From positions 78,889 to 142,888 of the forward strand of contig NZ_NPKT01000016.1 of the NCBI RefSeq assembly GCF_008329565.1: DNA of 64,000 bases, in the 5' to 3' direction. The stretch is from Mycolicibacterium sp. P1-5. Its GTDB lineage: Bacteria > Actinomycetota > Actinomycetes > Mycobacteriales > Mycobacteriaceae. Below the pieces are notes generated by a model, which saw only the letters and a program-made list of their open reading frames with translations, made no database searches and was not told the DNA's origin. Position numbers and translations under genes: made by a program. Positions 1 to 13,816 of this stretch are shown piece by piece. Within the stretch, counting starts at the first letter, position 1. Every line of letters starts with the position of its first letter.

Positions 1-1
1 C

Positions 2-1300
2 TTCAAGATCTTCACCACCGCCGCCGCTCTCGAGATGGGCATGGGCATCAGCGCCCAGCTCGATGTTCCGGGGTCGTTCCAGGGCAAAGGCTTGGGTAGC
101 AGCAGCACGCCGGGTTGTCCGAAGGAGACCTGGTGTGTGAAGAATGCCGGCAACTACCGCAGCCCGATGAGCGTGACAGACGCGCTGGCGCAGTCGCCGA
201 ACACCGCCTTCGCCAAGTTGATCCAGCAGATCGGCGTGACCCGGGCGGTCGACATGGCGGTCCGGCTGGGATTGCGCTCCTATGCCGAGCCGGGCACAGC
301 GCGCGCCTATCAGCCTGACAGCAACGAGAGTCTGGCCGACTTCGTCAAGCGCCAGAACCTGGGCTCGTTCACACTGGGGCCCTTCGAGTTGAACGCGCTC
401 GAATTGTCCAACGTGGCAGCCACACTGGCGTCCGGCGGTATGTGGTGCCCACCGAGCCCGGTGGACAAGATCTTCGATAGGAACGGTCGTGAGGTAACCG
501 TCCAGACGCCGGCCTGCGAGCAGGTGGTACCCGAGGGGCTGGCCAATACGCTGGCCAACGGGCTGTCCAAGGACGCCACCGGCGGCACCGCGGCCGGTTC
601 GGCCGGCTCGGTCGGCTGGAACCTGCCGATGTCAGGTAAGACCGGAACCACCGAATCACACCGCTCCTCAGGCTTTGTCGGCTTCACCAACCATTACGCC
701 GCGGCCAACTACATCTTCGACGACTCGACCAGCCCGGGTGGCTTGTGCTCATTTCCATTGCGCAAGTGCGGAGACGGCAACCTGTACGGCGGCACCGAGC
801 CGGCACGGACCTGGTTCCTTGCGATGAAGCCCGTCGCAGAAGACTTCGGCCCGATCGCATTGCCGCCCACCGACAAGCGCTACGTCGACGGCGGGTCGGG
901 GAGCGTGGTGCCCAGTGTCACCGGCCTGAGCTTCGATGCCGCGCGAAAGCGTTTGCGGGATGCTGGTTTTCAGGTCGCAGACCTACCGACCCCGGTCAAC
1001 AGTTACACGTCGAAGGGAGCGGTCGTCGGCACCACGCCGTCCGGCAAGACGATTCCCGGGTCGATCGTCACGATCAACACCAGTACCGGCGTTGCACCGG
1101 CTCCGCCGCCGGAGTTGGAACCGAGACGCACCGAAGCTCCCCCACCGCCGGATGCCCCACCGCCGGATGTGAACGTCATCAACATCCCCGGCCTGCCGCC
1201 GATCACACTGCCCATGGCTCCGCCGCCGGCACCGCCGCCGGCCCCGGCACCCGAGCCGCCGCCCCCTCCGCCGGCCGACGCGCCTCCTCCACCGCCGTAG
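2..1300 (+). CDS. ponA2: PonA2-type bifunctional penicillin-binding protein, C-terminal part (5' end outside window)
   Basis: This is the transpeptidase half of a class A PBP, which cross-links peptidoglycan on the outer face of the membrane. The reading frame is open from the first bases. It starts at the Phe-Lys of the SxxK active-site motif, so the catalytic serine lies just outside the window. Inside are the SPN (SxN) motif in SPNTAFAKL, the KTG motif in MSGKTGTTESH, and one PASTA domain after SGSVVPSVTG. The tail is very rich in Pro and Ala and ends at TAG. One PASTA domain followed by a proline-rich tail fits mycobacterial PonA2 better than PonA1, which lacks PASTA. The next gene starts 26 bases downstream on the same strand. 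About 432 codons are visible. Confidence 0.88.
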   Translation, partial: FKIFTTAAALEMGMGISAQLDVPGSFQGKGLGSSSTPGCPKETWCVKNAGNYRSPMSVTDALAQSPNTAFAKLIQQIGVTRAVDMAVRLGLRSYAEPGTARAYQPDSNESLADFVKRQNLGSFTLGPFELNALELSNVAATLASGGMWCPPSPVDKIFDRNGREVTVQTPACEQVVPEGLANTLANGLSKDATGGTAAGSAGSVGWNLPMSGKTGTTESHRSSGFVGFTNHYAAANYIFDDSTSPGGLCSFPLRKCGDGNLYGGTEPARTWFLAMKPVAEDFGPIALPPTDKRYVDGGSGSVVPSVTGLSFDAARKRLRDAGFQVADLPTPVNSYTSKGAVVGTTPSGKTIPGSIVTINTSTGVAPAPPPELEPRRTEAPPPPDAPPPDVNVINIPGLPPITLPMAPPPAPPPAPAPEPPPPPPADAPPPPP

Positions 1301-1326
1301 GCAGTGTCGGACCGGCATGCGAACAT

Positions 1327-2532
1327 ATGTTCGTGTCCGGCGACCGGGCGACCATTCTGCACGCTGATCTCGACTCGTTCTACGCCTCGGTCGAGCAGCG
1401 CGACGACCCGACGCTGCGCGGCCGCCCGGTGATCGTGGGCGGTGGGGTGGTGCTGGCCGCCAGCTACGAGGCCAAAGCGTACGGCGTGCGTACGGCGATG
1501 GGTGGCCACCAGGCCCGACGGCTATGCCCGGCGGCAGTGGTCGTCCCGCCGCGGATGTCGGCCTACAGCCAGGCCAGCGACGAGGTCTTCGAGGTCTTCC
1601 GCGACACCACACCGCTGGTCGAACCGCTCTCGGTGGACGAGGCGTTTCTCGATGTGTCCGGATTGCAGCGGCTCGCCGGGAACCCGGTCCAGATCGGAGC
1701 GCGGCTGCGCGAGGAGGTTCGCGACCGGGTCGGGCTGCCGATCACGGTGGGAATCGCACGCACCAAGTTCCTGGCCAAGGTCGCCAGCCAGGAAGCCAAA
1801 CCCGACGGGCTCCTCTTGGTGCCGCCCGAGCGGGAGCTGGAATTCCTGCATCCGCTGCCGGTACGCCGGCTGTGGGGGGTCGGGCCCAAGACAGCTGACA
1901 AGCTGCACGTGCACGGCATCGAGACCGTCGCCCAGGTCGCCGAACTCGGGGAGTCGATGCTGGCCTCGATGGTCGGCCCGGCGATGGGCCGTCAGCTGTA
2001 TTCGTTGTCGCGCAACATCGATCGGCGTCGGGTCGACACGGGGCGTCGCCGCCGCTCGGTCGGAGCACAGCGGGCACTCGGCCGAAGACGGATCACGCCC
2101 GCCGAGCTGGACGCCGTGGTGATCAACCTCGTCGACCGGATCACCCGCCGCATGCGCTCGGCGCAACGTACCGGCCGAACCGTGGTGCTGCGCTTGCGAT
2201 TCGATGATTTCACCCGCGTCACCCGCTCACACACGATGGCCAAGGCCACCGGATCGACCGAACCGATCCTGGCCGCCGCGCGCGGACTTGTCGCGATGGC
2301 CGAATCGCTCATCGCCGAGCGCGGTATCACCCTGATCGGATTTGCGGTGACCAATATCGACCCCGACGGTGCGCAGCAGCTGGAGCTACCGCTCGACGGC
2401 GGACGGCCCGAGACACTGGACCTCGACACCGCGGTCGACAGGGTCCGGCGGCGCTACGGCAATGCCGTGCTGACCCGCGGCGTGCTGGTCGGCCGCGACC
2501 CCGGTCTTGAGATGCCGCATCTGCCGGATTAG
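1327..2532 (+). CDS. dinB: Y-family DNA polymerase IV (DinB family)
   Basis: Error-prone translesion polymerase of about 401 aa. The palm motif HADLDSFYASVE lies near residue 13 and the second acidic cluster SVDEAFLDVSG near residue 100, so the metal-binding carboxylates are intact. The helix-hairpin-helix region (RRLWGVGPKTADKL) and little-finger domain follow. Near the C-terminus QQLELPLDGG resembles a beta-clamp-binding peptide, suggesting a clamp-recruited polymerase. The ATG at 1327 was chosen because the catalytic domain begins within a few residues. The frame is open far upstream, but that stretch overlaps ponA2 in another frame. Mycobacteria carry several DinB paralogues and I cannot assign which one this is. 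Its stop overlaps the convergent PHP gene. Confidence 0.9.
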   Translation: MFVSGDRATILHADLDSFYASVEQRDDPTLRGRPVIVGGGVVLAASYEAKAYGVRTAMGGHQARRLCPAAVVVPPRMSAYSQASDEVFEVFRDTTPLVEPLSVDEAFLDVSGLQRLAGNPVQIGARLREEVRDRVGLPITVGIARTKFLAKVASQEAKPDGLLLVPPERELEFLHPLPVRRLWGVGPKTADKLHVHGIETVAQVAELGESMLASMVGPAMGRQLYSLSRNIDRRRVDTGRRRRSVGAQRALGRRRITPAELDAVVINLVDRITRRMRSAQRTGRTVVLRLRFDDFTRVTRSHTMAKATGSTEPILAAARGLVAMAESLIAERGITLIGFAVTNIDPDGAQQLELPLDGGRPETLDLDTAVDRVRRRYGNAVLTRGVLVGRDPGLEMPHLPD

Positions 2533-3533
2533 CCTGCGGCCCAAGCCAACAGCTTCTCGACAGGCCAGGTGTTGACGATTCGCCCGACAGGAACGTCGCT
2601 GTCGAGCGCCCGCTGCGCACCGTAACCGAGGAAGTCCAGCTGACCCGGTGCATGGGCGTCGGTGTCGATCGAGAAGTCACATCCGATGTCCAGCGCCAAC
2701 TTGAGCAACCGGGTCGGCGGATCGCGACGCTCGGGACGCGAATTGATCTCCACGGCGGTGTTGTTGTCCCGACACGCGGTGAAAACCTTCTCGGCGTCGA
2801 ACTTCGACTCCGGGCGCAGTCCGCGGTTGCCGGTCACCAACCGTCCCGTGCAGTGGCCGAGGACATTGACCCGCGAGTTGGCCACCGCACGGATCATCCG
2901 GCGGGTCATCGACGGTTCGTCCATCGCCAGCTTGGAGTGCACGCTGGCAACGACGACGTCGAGACGATCCAGCAGCTCGGGCTCCTGGTCCAGGGTGCCG
3001 TCCTCGAGGATGTCGACCTCGATGCCGGTGAGAATCCGGAAGGGGGCCATGGTTTCCCGCAGTTCGTCGATGACATCGAGCTGATGGCGCAACCGATCCG
3101 GCGACAGCCCGTTGGCTATGGTCAACCGCGGCGAATGGTCGGTGAGCACGCAGTATTCGTGCCCCAGTGCAGCCGCGGCGGCCATCATCTCCGGGATCGG
3201 CGCGGACCCATCCGACCAGTTCGAATGCAGGTGCAGGTCGCCCCGCAGCGCGGCGCGAATGTCACCACCACCGAGATCGGCTGCTGTGCTTCGTAATTCA
3301 ACCAGAACATCGGGTTCCTGGCCGGCCCAGGCCTGGGCGATCACCTTGGCGGTTTTCGGTCCGATCCCAGGCAGGCTCTGCCAGCTGTTGGCTCGGCCGT
3401 GCCGGTCGCGGGTCTGCTCGTCCAGCGCCTCGACGATGTCGGCGGCCTTGCGGTAGGCCATCACCCGCCGGGAATCCTCCCGCGCGCGATCCTTGTAGTA
3501 CGCGATCTCGCGTAGTGCGGTCACCGGGTCCAT
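2529..3533 (-). CDS. PHP-domain phosphoesterase with N-terminal helix-hairpin-helix (PolX C-terminal-like)
   Basis: A 334-aa protein with the domain order of the C-terminal half of bacterial PolX. Residues about 1-85 are helical with a HhH motif (SLPGIGPKTAKVIAQ). The PHP domain follows, with metal-ligand motifs RGDLHLHSNWSDG, LTDHS, GIEVDIL, VASVHSK, LGHCTGR and DTDAHAPGQ all present, so it should be a metal-dependent phosphoesterase. The polymerase beta core of full PolX is absent. Stand-alone members are often annotated as histidinol-phosphatase-like, but no histidine genes are nearby and a DNA-repair role is equally plausible. ATG 3533 was preferred to a GTG 21 bases upstream. The stop overlaps the dinB stop by four bases. 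Confidence 0.82.
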   Translation of the reverse strand: MDPVTALREIAYYKDRAREDSRRVMAYRKAADIVEALDEQTRDRHGRANSWQSLPGIGPKTAKVIAQAWAGQEPDVLVELRSTAADLGGGDIRAALRGDLHLHSNWSDGSAPIPEMMAAAAALGHEYCVLTDHSPRLTIANGLSPDRLRHQLDVIDELRETMAPFRILTGIEVDILEDGTLDQEPELLDRLDVVVASVHSKLAMDEPSMTRRMIRAVANSRVNVLGHCTGRLVTGNRGLRPESKFDAEKVFTACRDNNTAVEINSRPERRDPPTRLLKLALDIGCDFSIDTDAHAPGQLDFLGYGAQRALDSDVPVGRIVNTWPVEKLLAWAAG

Positions 3534-3596
3534 GACTCCAGTGTGCCCCGCCACAGTCCGATCGATTTGCCCGCGAGACGCAATCCGGCTACGTTG

Positions 3597-3635
3597 ATTG
3601 AGGAATTCTTCAATCCATCAATCAATCAATCAATC
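3597..3635. promoter_or_regulatory. Candidate ArsR operator plus CAAT tandem repeat upstream of arsR-sulP
   Basis: An 18-base near-palindrome, ATTGAGGAATTCTTCAAT (3597-3614, one mismatched pair), ends about 32 bases before the arsR start. It is followed directly by about five tandem 4-base ATCA units (to 3635). ArsR/SmtB repressors bind AT-rich imperfect dyads in this position, so autoregulation of the arsR-sulP operon is likely. This is inference from position and symmetry. The tandem repeat could vary in unit number and so alter spacing to the start codon. Confidence 0.6.
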
Positions 3636-3646
3636 CGAGGCTGCTT

Positions 3647-4024
3647 GTGCCCATCAGCTCCCCAGGCGCCGGTGAGCGGCCGCTCTACGAGATCAAAGCC
3701 AACCTTTTCAAGGCACTCGCCCACCCGGCCCGTATCCGCGTCCTCGAGATCCTGTCGGCCAACGCCGGACCGACCCCGGTCAGCGAAATCCTCGCCGCCA
3801 CCGACATCGAACCCACGCTGCTCTCGCAGCACCTGGCAGTCCTCAAACGTCATCACGTCGTTTCGGCCGAACGCACCGGCAACGCGGTCTTCTATGAGCT
3901 CTCCCATCCCTCGATCCGGGATCTGCTGGTGTCCGCCCGCGGCTTCCTGGCCGACACCCTCAAGGCACGCCACGAGCAACTCTCGGCCTTCGACGCGCTA
4001 CCGCCGGTAGGGAATCCGCAATGA
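3647..4024 (+). CDS. ArsR/SmtB-family winged-helix repressor
   Basis: A 125-aa regulator with the typical fold. FKALAHPARIRVLEIL marks the first helices, EPTLLSQHLAVLKRHH the recognition helix, and GNAVFYELSHP the wing. The protein has no cysteine, so the CxC metal site of ArsR/CadC sensors is absent and it must sense something else or use another site. The GTG start follows the AT-rich dyad at 3597-3635. The stop overlaps the ATG of the SulP gene (4021), indicating translational coupling. The likely role is repression of its own operon, with a ligand related to the anion moved by SulP. The operon logic is inference. Confidence 0.85.
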   Translation: MPISSPGAGERPLYEIKANLFKALAHPARIRVLEILSANAGPTPVSEILAATDIEPTLLSQHLAVLKRHHVVSAERTGNAVFYELSHPSIRDLLVSARGFLADTLKARHEQLSAFDALPPVGNPQ

Positions 4025-5667
4025 TCGCCAGGGCCACCGGTCAATTGGCGCGGCTGCTTCCTCGTCTCAGTGACTACGCCGACGTGCCCCGGTCGTGGCG
4101 CCGGGACATCCTCGCCGGGATCACGGTGGGTGTGGTCGCGCTGCCACTGGCATTGGCGTTCGGAATCAGCTCCGGAGTCGGGGCGGCCGCCGGATTGATC
4201 ACCGCGGTGATCGCGGGAGTGGTCGCCGCAGTGTTCGGCGGCTCCCACGTCCAGGTGTCGGGGCCCACTGGAGCGATGGCGGTGGTGCTCGCACCCATCG
4301 TGGCCCAGCACGGGGTGGGCAGCGTCGCGCTGGTCACGGCGTTGGCCGGGGTGATCGTGCTGGCTGCCGGCATCACCGGCCTGGGTCGCGCGGTGACATT
4401 CATTCCCTGGCCGGTGATCGAGGGCTTCACCCTCGGCATCGCGGCCATCATCTTCCTGCAGCAGGTGCCCGCCGCATTCGGCGCGGTGGCCCCGAGCGGG
4501 CAACGCACGCTGGCCGCCGCCTGGACGGTCGCCTCCCATGCCGACTGGTCGTCGGCATATCGCACGCTGGCCGTAGTGGGCTTCGTAGCCGCATTCATGG
4601 TCGGTATGCCGCGGTTGCACCGCGGCATACCGGAATCCCTGACCGCGGTCGCCGCCGCAACCCTGATCGTGGTGGTGTTTCACCTCCCGGTAGGGACGAT
4701 CGGGAACCTGCCGTCGCATCTGCCTGCGCCCGTCATACCGCACGCCGACCTCGGCGCGCTGCGCACGCTGCTCGGTGCAGCGGTGGCCATCGCCGCGCTC
4801 GCCGCGATCGAATCGCTGCTGTCCGCGCGGGTGGCGGCGACCATGTCGCCCAGCGGCCCCTACGACCCCGACCGCGAACTCGTCGGGCAGGGACTGGCGT
4901 CGATGGCGTCCGGACTCTTCGGTGGCATGCCGGCCACCGGTGCGATCGCCCGCACCGCGGTCAACGTGCGCTCGGGAGCTCGCACCCGGTTGTCGGCCAT
5001 CGTGCATTCCGCGCTGTTACTGGGTGTCGTCTATCTGGCCACCGGGCCGGTGGCAGCAATCCCGTTGTCCGCCTTGGCCGGAGTGTTGATGGTGACTTCG
5101 TTCCGGATGATCTCGGCGGCCACCGTCGGAAAAATCGTCCTCCGCTCGACCCGCTCGGACGCGCTGGCATTCGTCCTGACAGCCGTCGTCACTGTGTGCT
5201 TCGACCTGATCGAGGCGGTCGAGATCGGGATCCTGATCGCGGCGTTCTTCGCGCTGCGCACGGTGGCGCGGCGCAGCAGCGTGGCCCGCGAAGACCTGCC
5301 CGGCCCATACCAACTGGGCGACGAGCGCATCGCGCTGCTGCGACTGGACGGCGCGATGTTCTTCGGTGCGGCCGAGCGTCTCTCCAATGCGATCACCACC
5401 CACCCCGATGTGTCCGTCGTCATCATCCGCATGTCGCAGCTGGGCATGCTGGACGCCACCGGCGCCCACACCCTCGCCGAAATCACCGAGGACCTCGAGG
5501 CCAGGGGCGTCACCGTCATCATCAAAGGGGTGCAGCCCGAGCACATGGCCTTGCTCGCCAACATGGGCATCGTCGACGCGCTGCGCCACGAGAATCACCT
5601 GATCGACTCCCTCGACGACGCGATCAGACACGCGCGCTCCCACGCGGCCCCGGTGGTTTATCCCTGA
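4021..5667 (+). CDS. SulP/SLC26-family anion transporter with STAS domain
   Basis: A 548-aa inner-membrane transporter. The N-terminal 400 residues hold the multi-helix SulP core (the RRDILAGITVGVVALPLALAFGISSG entry helix and the GPTGAMAVVLAPI segment). The C-terminal STAS domain covers about 435-535 (LRLDGAMFFGAAERL, then LDATGAHTLAEI). Family members carry sulfate, bicarbonate or other anions, often as H+ or Na+ symporters, and the substrate cannot be read from sequence. Coupling to a cysteine-free ArsR regulator is a useful clue: expression probably responds to a metabolite rather than a metal. No carbonic anhydrase domain is fused, unlike some mycobacterial SulP proteins. Confidence 0.88.
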   Translation: MIARATGQLARLLPRLSDYADVPRSWRRDILAGITVGVVALPLALAFGISSGVGAAAGLITAVIAGVVAAVFGGSHVQVSGPTGAMAVVLAPIVAQHGVGSVALVTALAGVIVLAAGITGLGRAVTFIPWPVIEGFTLGIAAIIFLQQVPAAFGAVAPSGQRTLAAAWTVASHADWSSAYRTLAVVGFVAAFMVGMPRLHRGIPESLTAVAAATLIVVVFHLPVGTIGNLPSHLPAPVIPHADLGALRTLLGAAVAIAALAAIESLLSARVAATMSPSGPYDPDRELVGQGLASMASGLFGGMPATGAIARTAVNVRSGARTRLSAIVHSALLLGVVYLATGPVAAIPLSALAGVLMVTSFRMISAATVGKIVLRSTRSDALAFVLTAVVTVCFDLIEAVEIGILIAAFFALRTVARRSSVAREDLPGPYQLGDERIALLRLDGAMFFGAAERLSNAITTHPDVSVVIIRMSQLGMLDATGAHTLAEITEDLEARGVTVIIKGVQPEHMALLANMGIVDALRHENHLIDSLDDAIRHARSHAAPVVYP

Positions 5668-5691
5668 CGACGTGCGGGTAATGCCGAAGGC

Positions 5692-5955
5692 ATGTTGTCC
5701 GTCCAGTTGGTGATCGCCTACTTGAGCGCCGCAGCGCTCGTCACGGGCGGCGCGATGGCGTTCGCCGCCTGGTCACGTAGGAGTCAACCGGCCAATCCGG
5801 GCGTCACCGCCGGTCCGGCGGTTCTCGCCGGTGCGTTGTGGCCACTGATCATCGTCGGGATGGCCCAATGGGTGCTCGTGCACGCACTGGGCAAAGCGCT
5901 GCGCCAGGAGCCCGCCCGCGACATCGAACTGATCCAGCTGAACACCGCCGCCTGA
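5692..5955 (+). CDS. Small two-helix membrane protein, unknown function
   Basis: An 87-aa protein starting at ATG 5692, 24 bases after sulP on the same strand. It has two predicted membrane helices (about residues 4-27 and 40-67) joined by a short basic loop (WSRRSQPANPG) and a polar tail (RQEPARDIELIQLN). I do not recognise the family. Its position suggests co-transcription with sulP or with the oxidoreductase that begins 37 bases downstream. Composition and codon use look like the neighbours. Function is unknown. Confidence 0.6.
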   Translation: MLSVQLVIAYLSAAALVTGGAMAFAAWSRRSQPANPGVTAGPAVLAGALWPLIIVGMAQWVLVHALGKALRQEPARDIELIQLNTAA

Positions 5956-5992
5956 CAGGTGCCGGTCAGCGAACCGGACTACGCTCGACCCG

Positions 5993-6835
5993 GTGCAATT
6001 CGCCTTCAAAACCTCGCCGCAAAACACCACCTGGAATGACATGCTCGCGGTTTGGCGGGCCGCCGATGACATCGACGTCTACCACTCGGGCTGGACCTTC
6101 GATCACTTCTATCCGATCTTCTCGGACCCGACCGGCCCCTGCCTAGAGGGCTGGACCACACTGACCGCGCTGGCACAGGCGACCACCCGGCTGCGGCTGG
6201 GCAATCTGGTCACCGGCATCCACTACCGGCACCCCGCTGTGCTGGCCAACATGGCGGCAGCGGTCGACATCATCTCCGGCGGTCGTTTGGAGTTGGGCAT
6301 CGGTGCCGGCTGGAACGAGGAGGAATCGGGCGCGTACGGCATCGAGCTCGGCAGCGTCAAAGAGCGGCTCGACCGCTTCGAAGAGGCTTGCCAGGTGCTC
6401 ATCGGGTTGCTCAGCCAGGAGAGCACCACCTTTGAGGGCAGCCACTACCAGCTCAAAGACGCGCGAAACGAGCCGAAGGGTCCGCAGCGACCACACCCCC
6501 CGATCTGCATCGGCGGCAGCGGTGAGAAGCGCACCCTGCGCATCGTCGCCAAGTACGCCCAGCACTGGAACTTCGCCGGCGGAACGCCCGAAGAGTTCGC
6601 CCACAAGCGCGACGTGCTGGCATCCCACTGCGCCGACATCGGCCGCGACGTGAACGAGATCATGCTTTCCGCCCATGTGCGGCTCAGCGAGGACCACGAC
6701 TACGCGAAGGCGATCGGCGAAGCCGCGGCGCTCGCGGCCGAAGGCCTGGACCTGGCGATCGTCTATCTGCCCCCGCCCCACGACCCTGCCGTGCTGGAGC
6801 CACTGGCCGAGGCGATCCGGGAGTCGACGCTCTAG
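5993..6835 (+). CDS. LLM-class F420-dependent oxidoreductase (Rv1855c-like subfamily)
   Basis: A 280-aa luciferase-like flavin/F420 enzyme. The N-terminus QFAFKTSPQNTTWNDML and the stretch SGWTFDHFYPIFSDPTGPCLEGWTTL are typical of the subfamily named after Rv1855c. The barrel motifs RLRLGNLVTGIHYRHPAVLANMA and GRLELGIGAGWNEEE are present. Members use reduced F420 for hydride transfer to unknown substrates. GTG 5993 was chosen because the conserved N-terminus starts there. The family assignment is strong, but the substrate and partner are not visible. Confidence 0.85.
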   Translation: MQFAFKTSPQNTTWNDMLAVWRAADDIDVYHSGWTFDHFYPIFSDPTGPCLEGWTTLTALAQATTRLRLGNLVTGIHYRHPAVLANMAAAVDIISGGRLELGIGAGWNEEESGAYGIELGSVKERLDRFEEACQVLIGLLSQESTTFEGSHYQLKDARNEPKGPQRPHPPICIGGSGEKRTLRIVAKYAQHWNFAGGTPEEFAHKRDVLASHCADIGRDVNEIMLSAHVRLSEDHDYAKAIGEAAALAAEGLDLAIVYLPPPHDPAVLEPLAEAIRESTL

Positions 6836-6886
6836 ATAACGGGGTTATAACGGCTGGCAAAGCTCCACCGGCGGCAAAGCCAGTTG

Positions 6887-7027
6887 CTAGAACCCGAAGC
6901 GGACGAGTTCGTCGGCCGTGACCAGCCGCTCGTGCTTGGCCGGCCACTCACGGCTCTTCACCGGGTGACGGAAGAAGGACCAGGCTATACGCCGGACCCG
7001 CGAACGAGACATCGGGTTGAGGTACAC
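6887..7027 (-). CDS. Small basic protein (46 aa) downstream of gltD
   Basis: A 46-codon ORF in the gap between the LLM gene and gltD. It begins at GTG 7027 with a good Shine-Dalgarno sequence, AGGAG (7036-7040), eight bases upstream. An in-frame ATG lies at 7012. The product begins MYLNPMSRSRVRR, contains IAWSFFRHPVKSREWPAKHE and ends ELVRFGF. It is basic and rich in Arg and aromatic residues, and could be a DNA/RNA-binding or membrane-surface peptide. It lies on the gltBD strand but beyond the hairpin at 7140-7159, so it probably has its own promoter in 7041-7139. No homologue can be named from sequence alone. Confidence 0.55.
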   Translation of the reverse strand: MYLNPMSRSRVRRIAWSFFRHPVKSREWPAKHERLVTADELVRFGF

Positions 7028-7139
7028 AAGGATCACTCCTGTGGTCGGATCTCGATTCAACCGGAGCCCACGTTACCGCAACGCTCGCTTCAGCAATTAG
7101 AGCCAAAACCAGCCGCAAACGTCAATAGGCGCGCCGGTT

Positions 7140-7159
7140 AAAAAGCAGATGATTCTGCT
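7140..7159 (-). terminator. Rho-independent terminator after gltD
   Basis: On the minus strand AGCAGA and TCTGCT form a perfect 6-bp stem around ATCA. Five T residues follow. It lies 31 bases beyond the gltD stop, where the gltBD transcript should end. The stem is short, so termination may be partial. Confidence 0.6.
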
Positions 7160-7190
7160 GTGACTGAAGTGACCCGTGTTTCGTACGCCT

Positions 7191-8649
7191 TCAGCGCTGC
7201 GGTGCGGTGGTCGGCTTGATCGGCGCGGGCAATGCGGAGTGGCCCATCAGGTAACGATCGACACCCTTGGCGGCGGCGCGGCCCTCGGCGATCGCCCAGA
7301 CGATCAGCGACTGGCCGCGACCCATGTCGCCGGCGACATAGACGCCCGGCACCGAGGTGCCGAACTCGTTGTCACGGGCGACGTTGCCGCGCTCGGTGAG
7401 TTCCACGCCCAGATCGGTGAGCAGCCCCGGCTTCTCCGGGCCCACGAAGCCCATCGCCAGCAGCACCAGGTCGGCCTCGAGCTCGAAGTCGGAGTCGTCC
7501 ACCTTTTCGAACTTGCCGTCCTTCATCACCACTTCGTGGGCCCGCAGGCCGGTGACCTTGCCCTCGTGGCCGAGGAACTTCTCGGTGTTGACCGAGAACA
7601 CCCGGTCGCCGCCCTCCTCATGGGCCGAGGACACCCGGAACATCAGCGGGTAGGTCGGCCATGGGGTCGAGTCGGCCCGCGTCTCCGGCGGCCGCGGCAT
7701 GATCTCGAACTGGTGGATGCTGACGGCACCCTGGCGGTGGGCGGTGCCCAGGCAGTCTGCGCCAGTGTCGCCGCCACCGATGATCACGACCTTCTTACCC
7801 TTGGCGGTGATCGGCGGCTCGCCGTCCTCGTCGAGCACCGGATCGCCCTGCTGAACCTTGTTGGCCCAGGGCAGGTACTCCATGGCCTGATAGACGCCCT
7901 CGAACTGGCGGCCCGGGATCGGCAGGTCACGCCAGTCGGTGGCACCACCGGCGAGAACGACCGCATCGAAATCGGCCCGCAGCTGATCGGCGGTGATGTC
8001 GACCCCGACGTTCACGCCGGCGCGGAACTTGGTGCCCTCGGCCTCCATCTGGGCCAGGCGCCGGTCGATGTGGCGCTTCTCCATCTTGAATTCGGGGATG
8101 CCGTAGCGCAACAGGCCACCGATGCGGTCGGCGCGCTCGAAGACGGTCACGTCGTGTCCGGCGCGGGTGAGCTGCTGGGCGGCGGCCAGCCCGGCCGGGC
8201 CAGAGCCGACGACGGCAACCTTCTTGCCGGTGATGACGTGCGGCGCCAGCGGGACGACCCAGCCCTCGTCGAAGGCATTGTCGATGAGCTCGACCTCGAC
8301 CTGCTTGATGGTCACCGGGTCCTGGTTGATGCCGAGCACGCAGGAGGACTCACACGGCGCCGGGCATAACCGCCCGGTGAACTCCGGGAAGTTGTTGGTG
8401 GCGTGCAGCCGCTCGATAGCGTCGCGCCACCTGTCCCGGTACACCAGGTCGTTCCACTCCGGGATCAGGTTGCCCAGCGGGCATCCGTTGTGGCAGAACG
8501 GGATTCCGCAGTCCATGCATCGAGACGCCTGCTTCTCGAGAGTCTCGTGGGAGAAGTCCTCGTAGACCTCTTTCCAGTCCTTCAGGCGCAGATCCACCGG
8601 ACGGCGCTCCGGCGTCTGCCGCTGGGTGATCTTCAGGAAGCCACTCGGA

Positions 8650-8657
<8 letters not shown>
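7191..8657 (-). CDS. gltD: Glutamate synthase (NADPH) small subunit
   Basis: A 488-aa flavoprotein that passes electrons from NADPH to GltB. The N-terminal cysteine cluster CMDCGIPFCHNGCPLGN and a second set in CPAPCESSCVLG are the Fe-S ligands. The FAD motif VAVVGSGPAGLAAAQQL and the NADPH-binding motif VVIIGGGDTGADCLGTAHR follow, with a terminal FAD contact at GVYVAGDMGRGQSL. ATG 8657 overlaps the last eight bases of gltB, so the two are translationally coupled. The length matches the family. It works in the cytoplasm with gltB in ammonia assimilation. Confidence 0.96.
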
Positions 8658-13245
<4,588 letters not shown>

Positions 13246-13816
13246 TCGCACCTGACCCTTCACAAGCTTTAATGCGCGGTGGTTCGTCGACGTCACCGCG
13301 CCCCGCCAGGGATTCCTCCGTGCGTCACTGAACGGGGCTCCACTGTGGTGTCAACAAGTCGTAAAACGATATGCCAAACCCCGCCTGACATGCCAACTTA
13401 GTCCAGGCTAACTTGGTTGCTCTACGCCGTCGGCCGAGGCTGCGATCCATGGGGGCTTGTTGCTGCGGAATCCGTTGCCCGAGGGGCACTTTGGGGGGCC
13501 GATCCCCGGTTAGGGCACGGGGCGACGGATGGGGTGCTCCGTCGACCACCCTGGTGGTTGTTTGCTGAGGGCGTAGATTCCCAGTCCGGGTGATGCGGCA
13601 TACCTCACATCGGCACTCGTCACCGCCACTGCGCGACGCCGAACAGTCCAGTCCCAGACTTTGCGCAAACTCTGGTCGGATTCTTAGGAACGGGCTCACA
13701 TCCGGGCGTCGCGCGGCCCGCGACCAGCCCTTTTGCCCAAACCGACAGATGGCCGGGGAGTCGCGAGTGAATCCCACCAAAACGTCGACCTCGGGATTAC
13801 CGCAATACTGAACACG
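13246..13816. promoter_or_regulatory. Divergent intergenic region between gltB and the Rv3860-like gene
   Basis: About 570 bases with no convincing coding frame. On the minus strand a TTGACA-like hexamer (plus 13349-13354) could be the -35 box of the gltB promoter, but no good -10 follows at normal spacing. A 10-base palindrome TTTGCGCAAA (13660-13669), extendable to 16 bases with one mismatched pair, lies about 150 bases before the plus-strand gene and may be an operator. The length suggests long leaders or two separately regulated promoters. Nothing here resembles a known riboswitch or tRNA to my eye. Confidence 0.4.
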
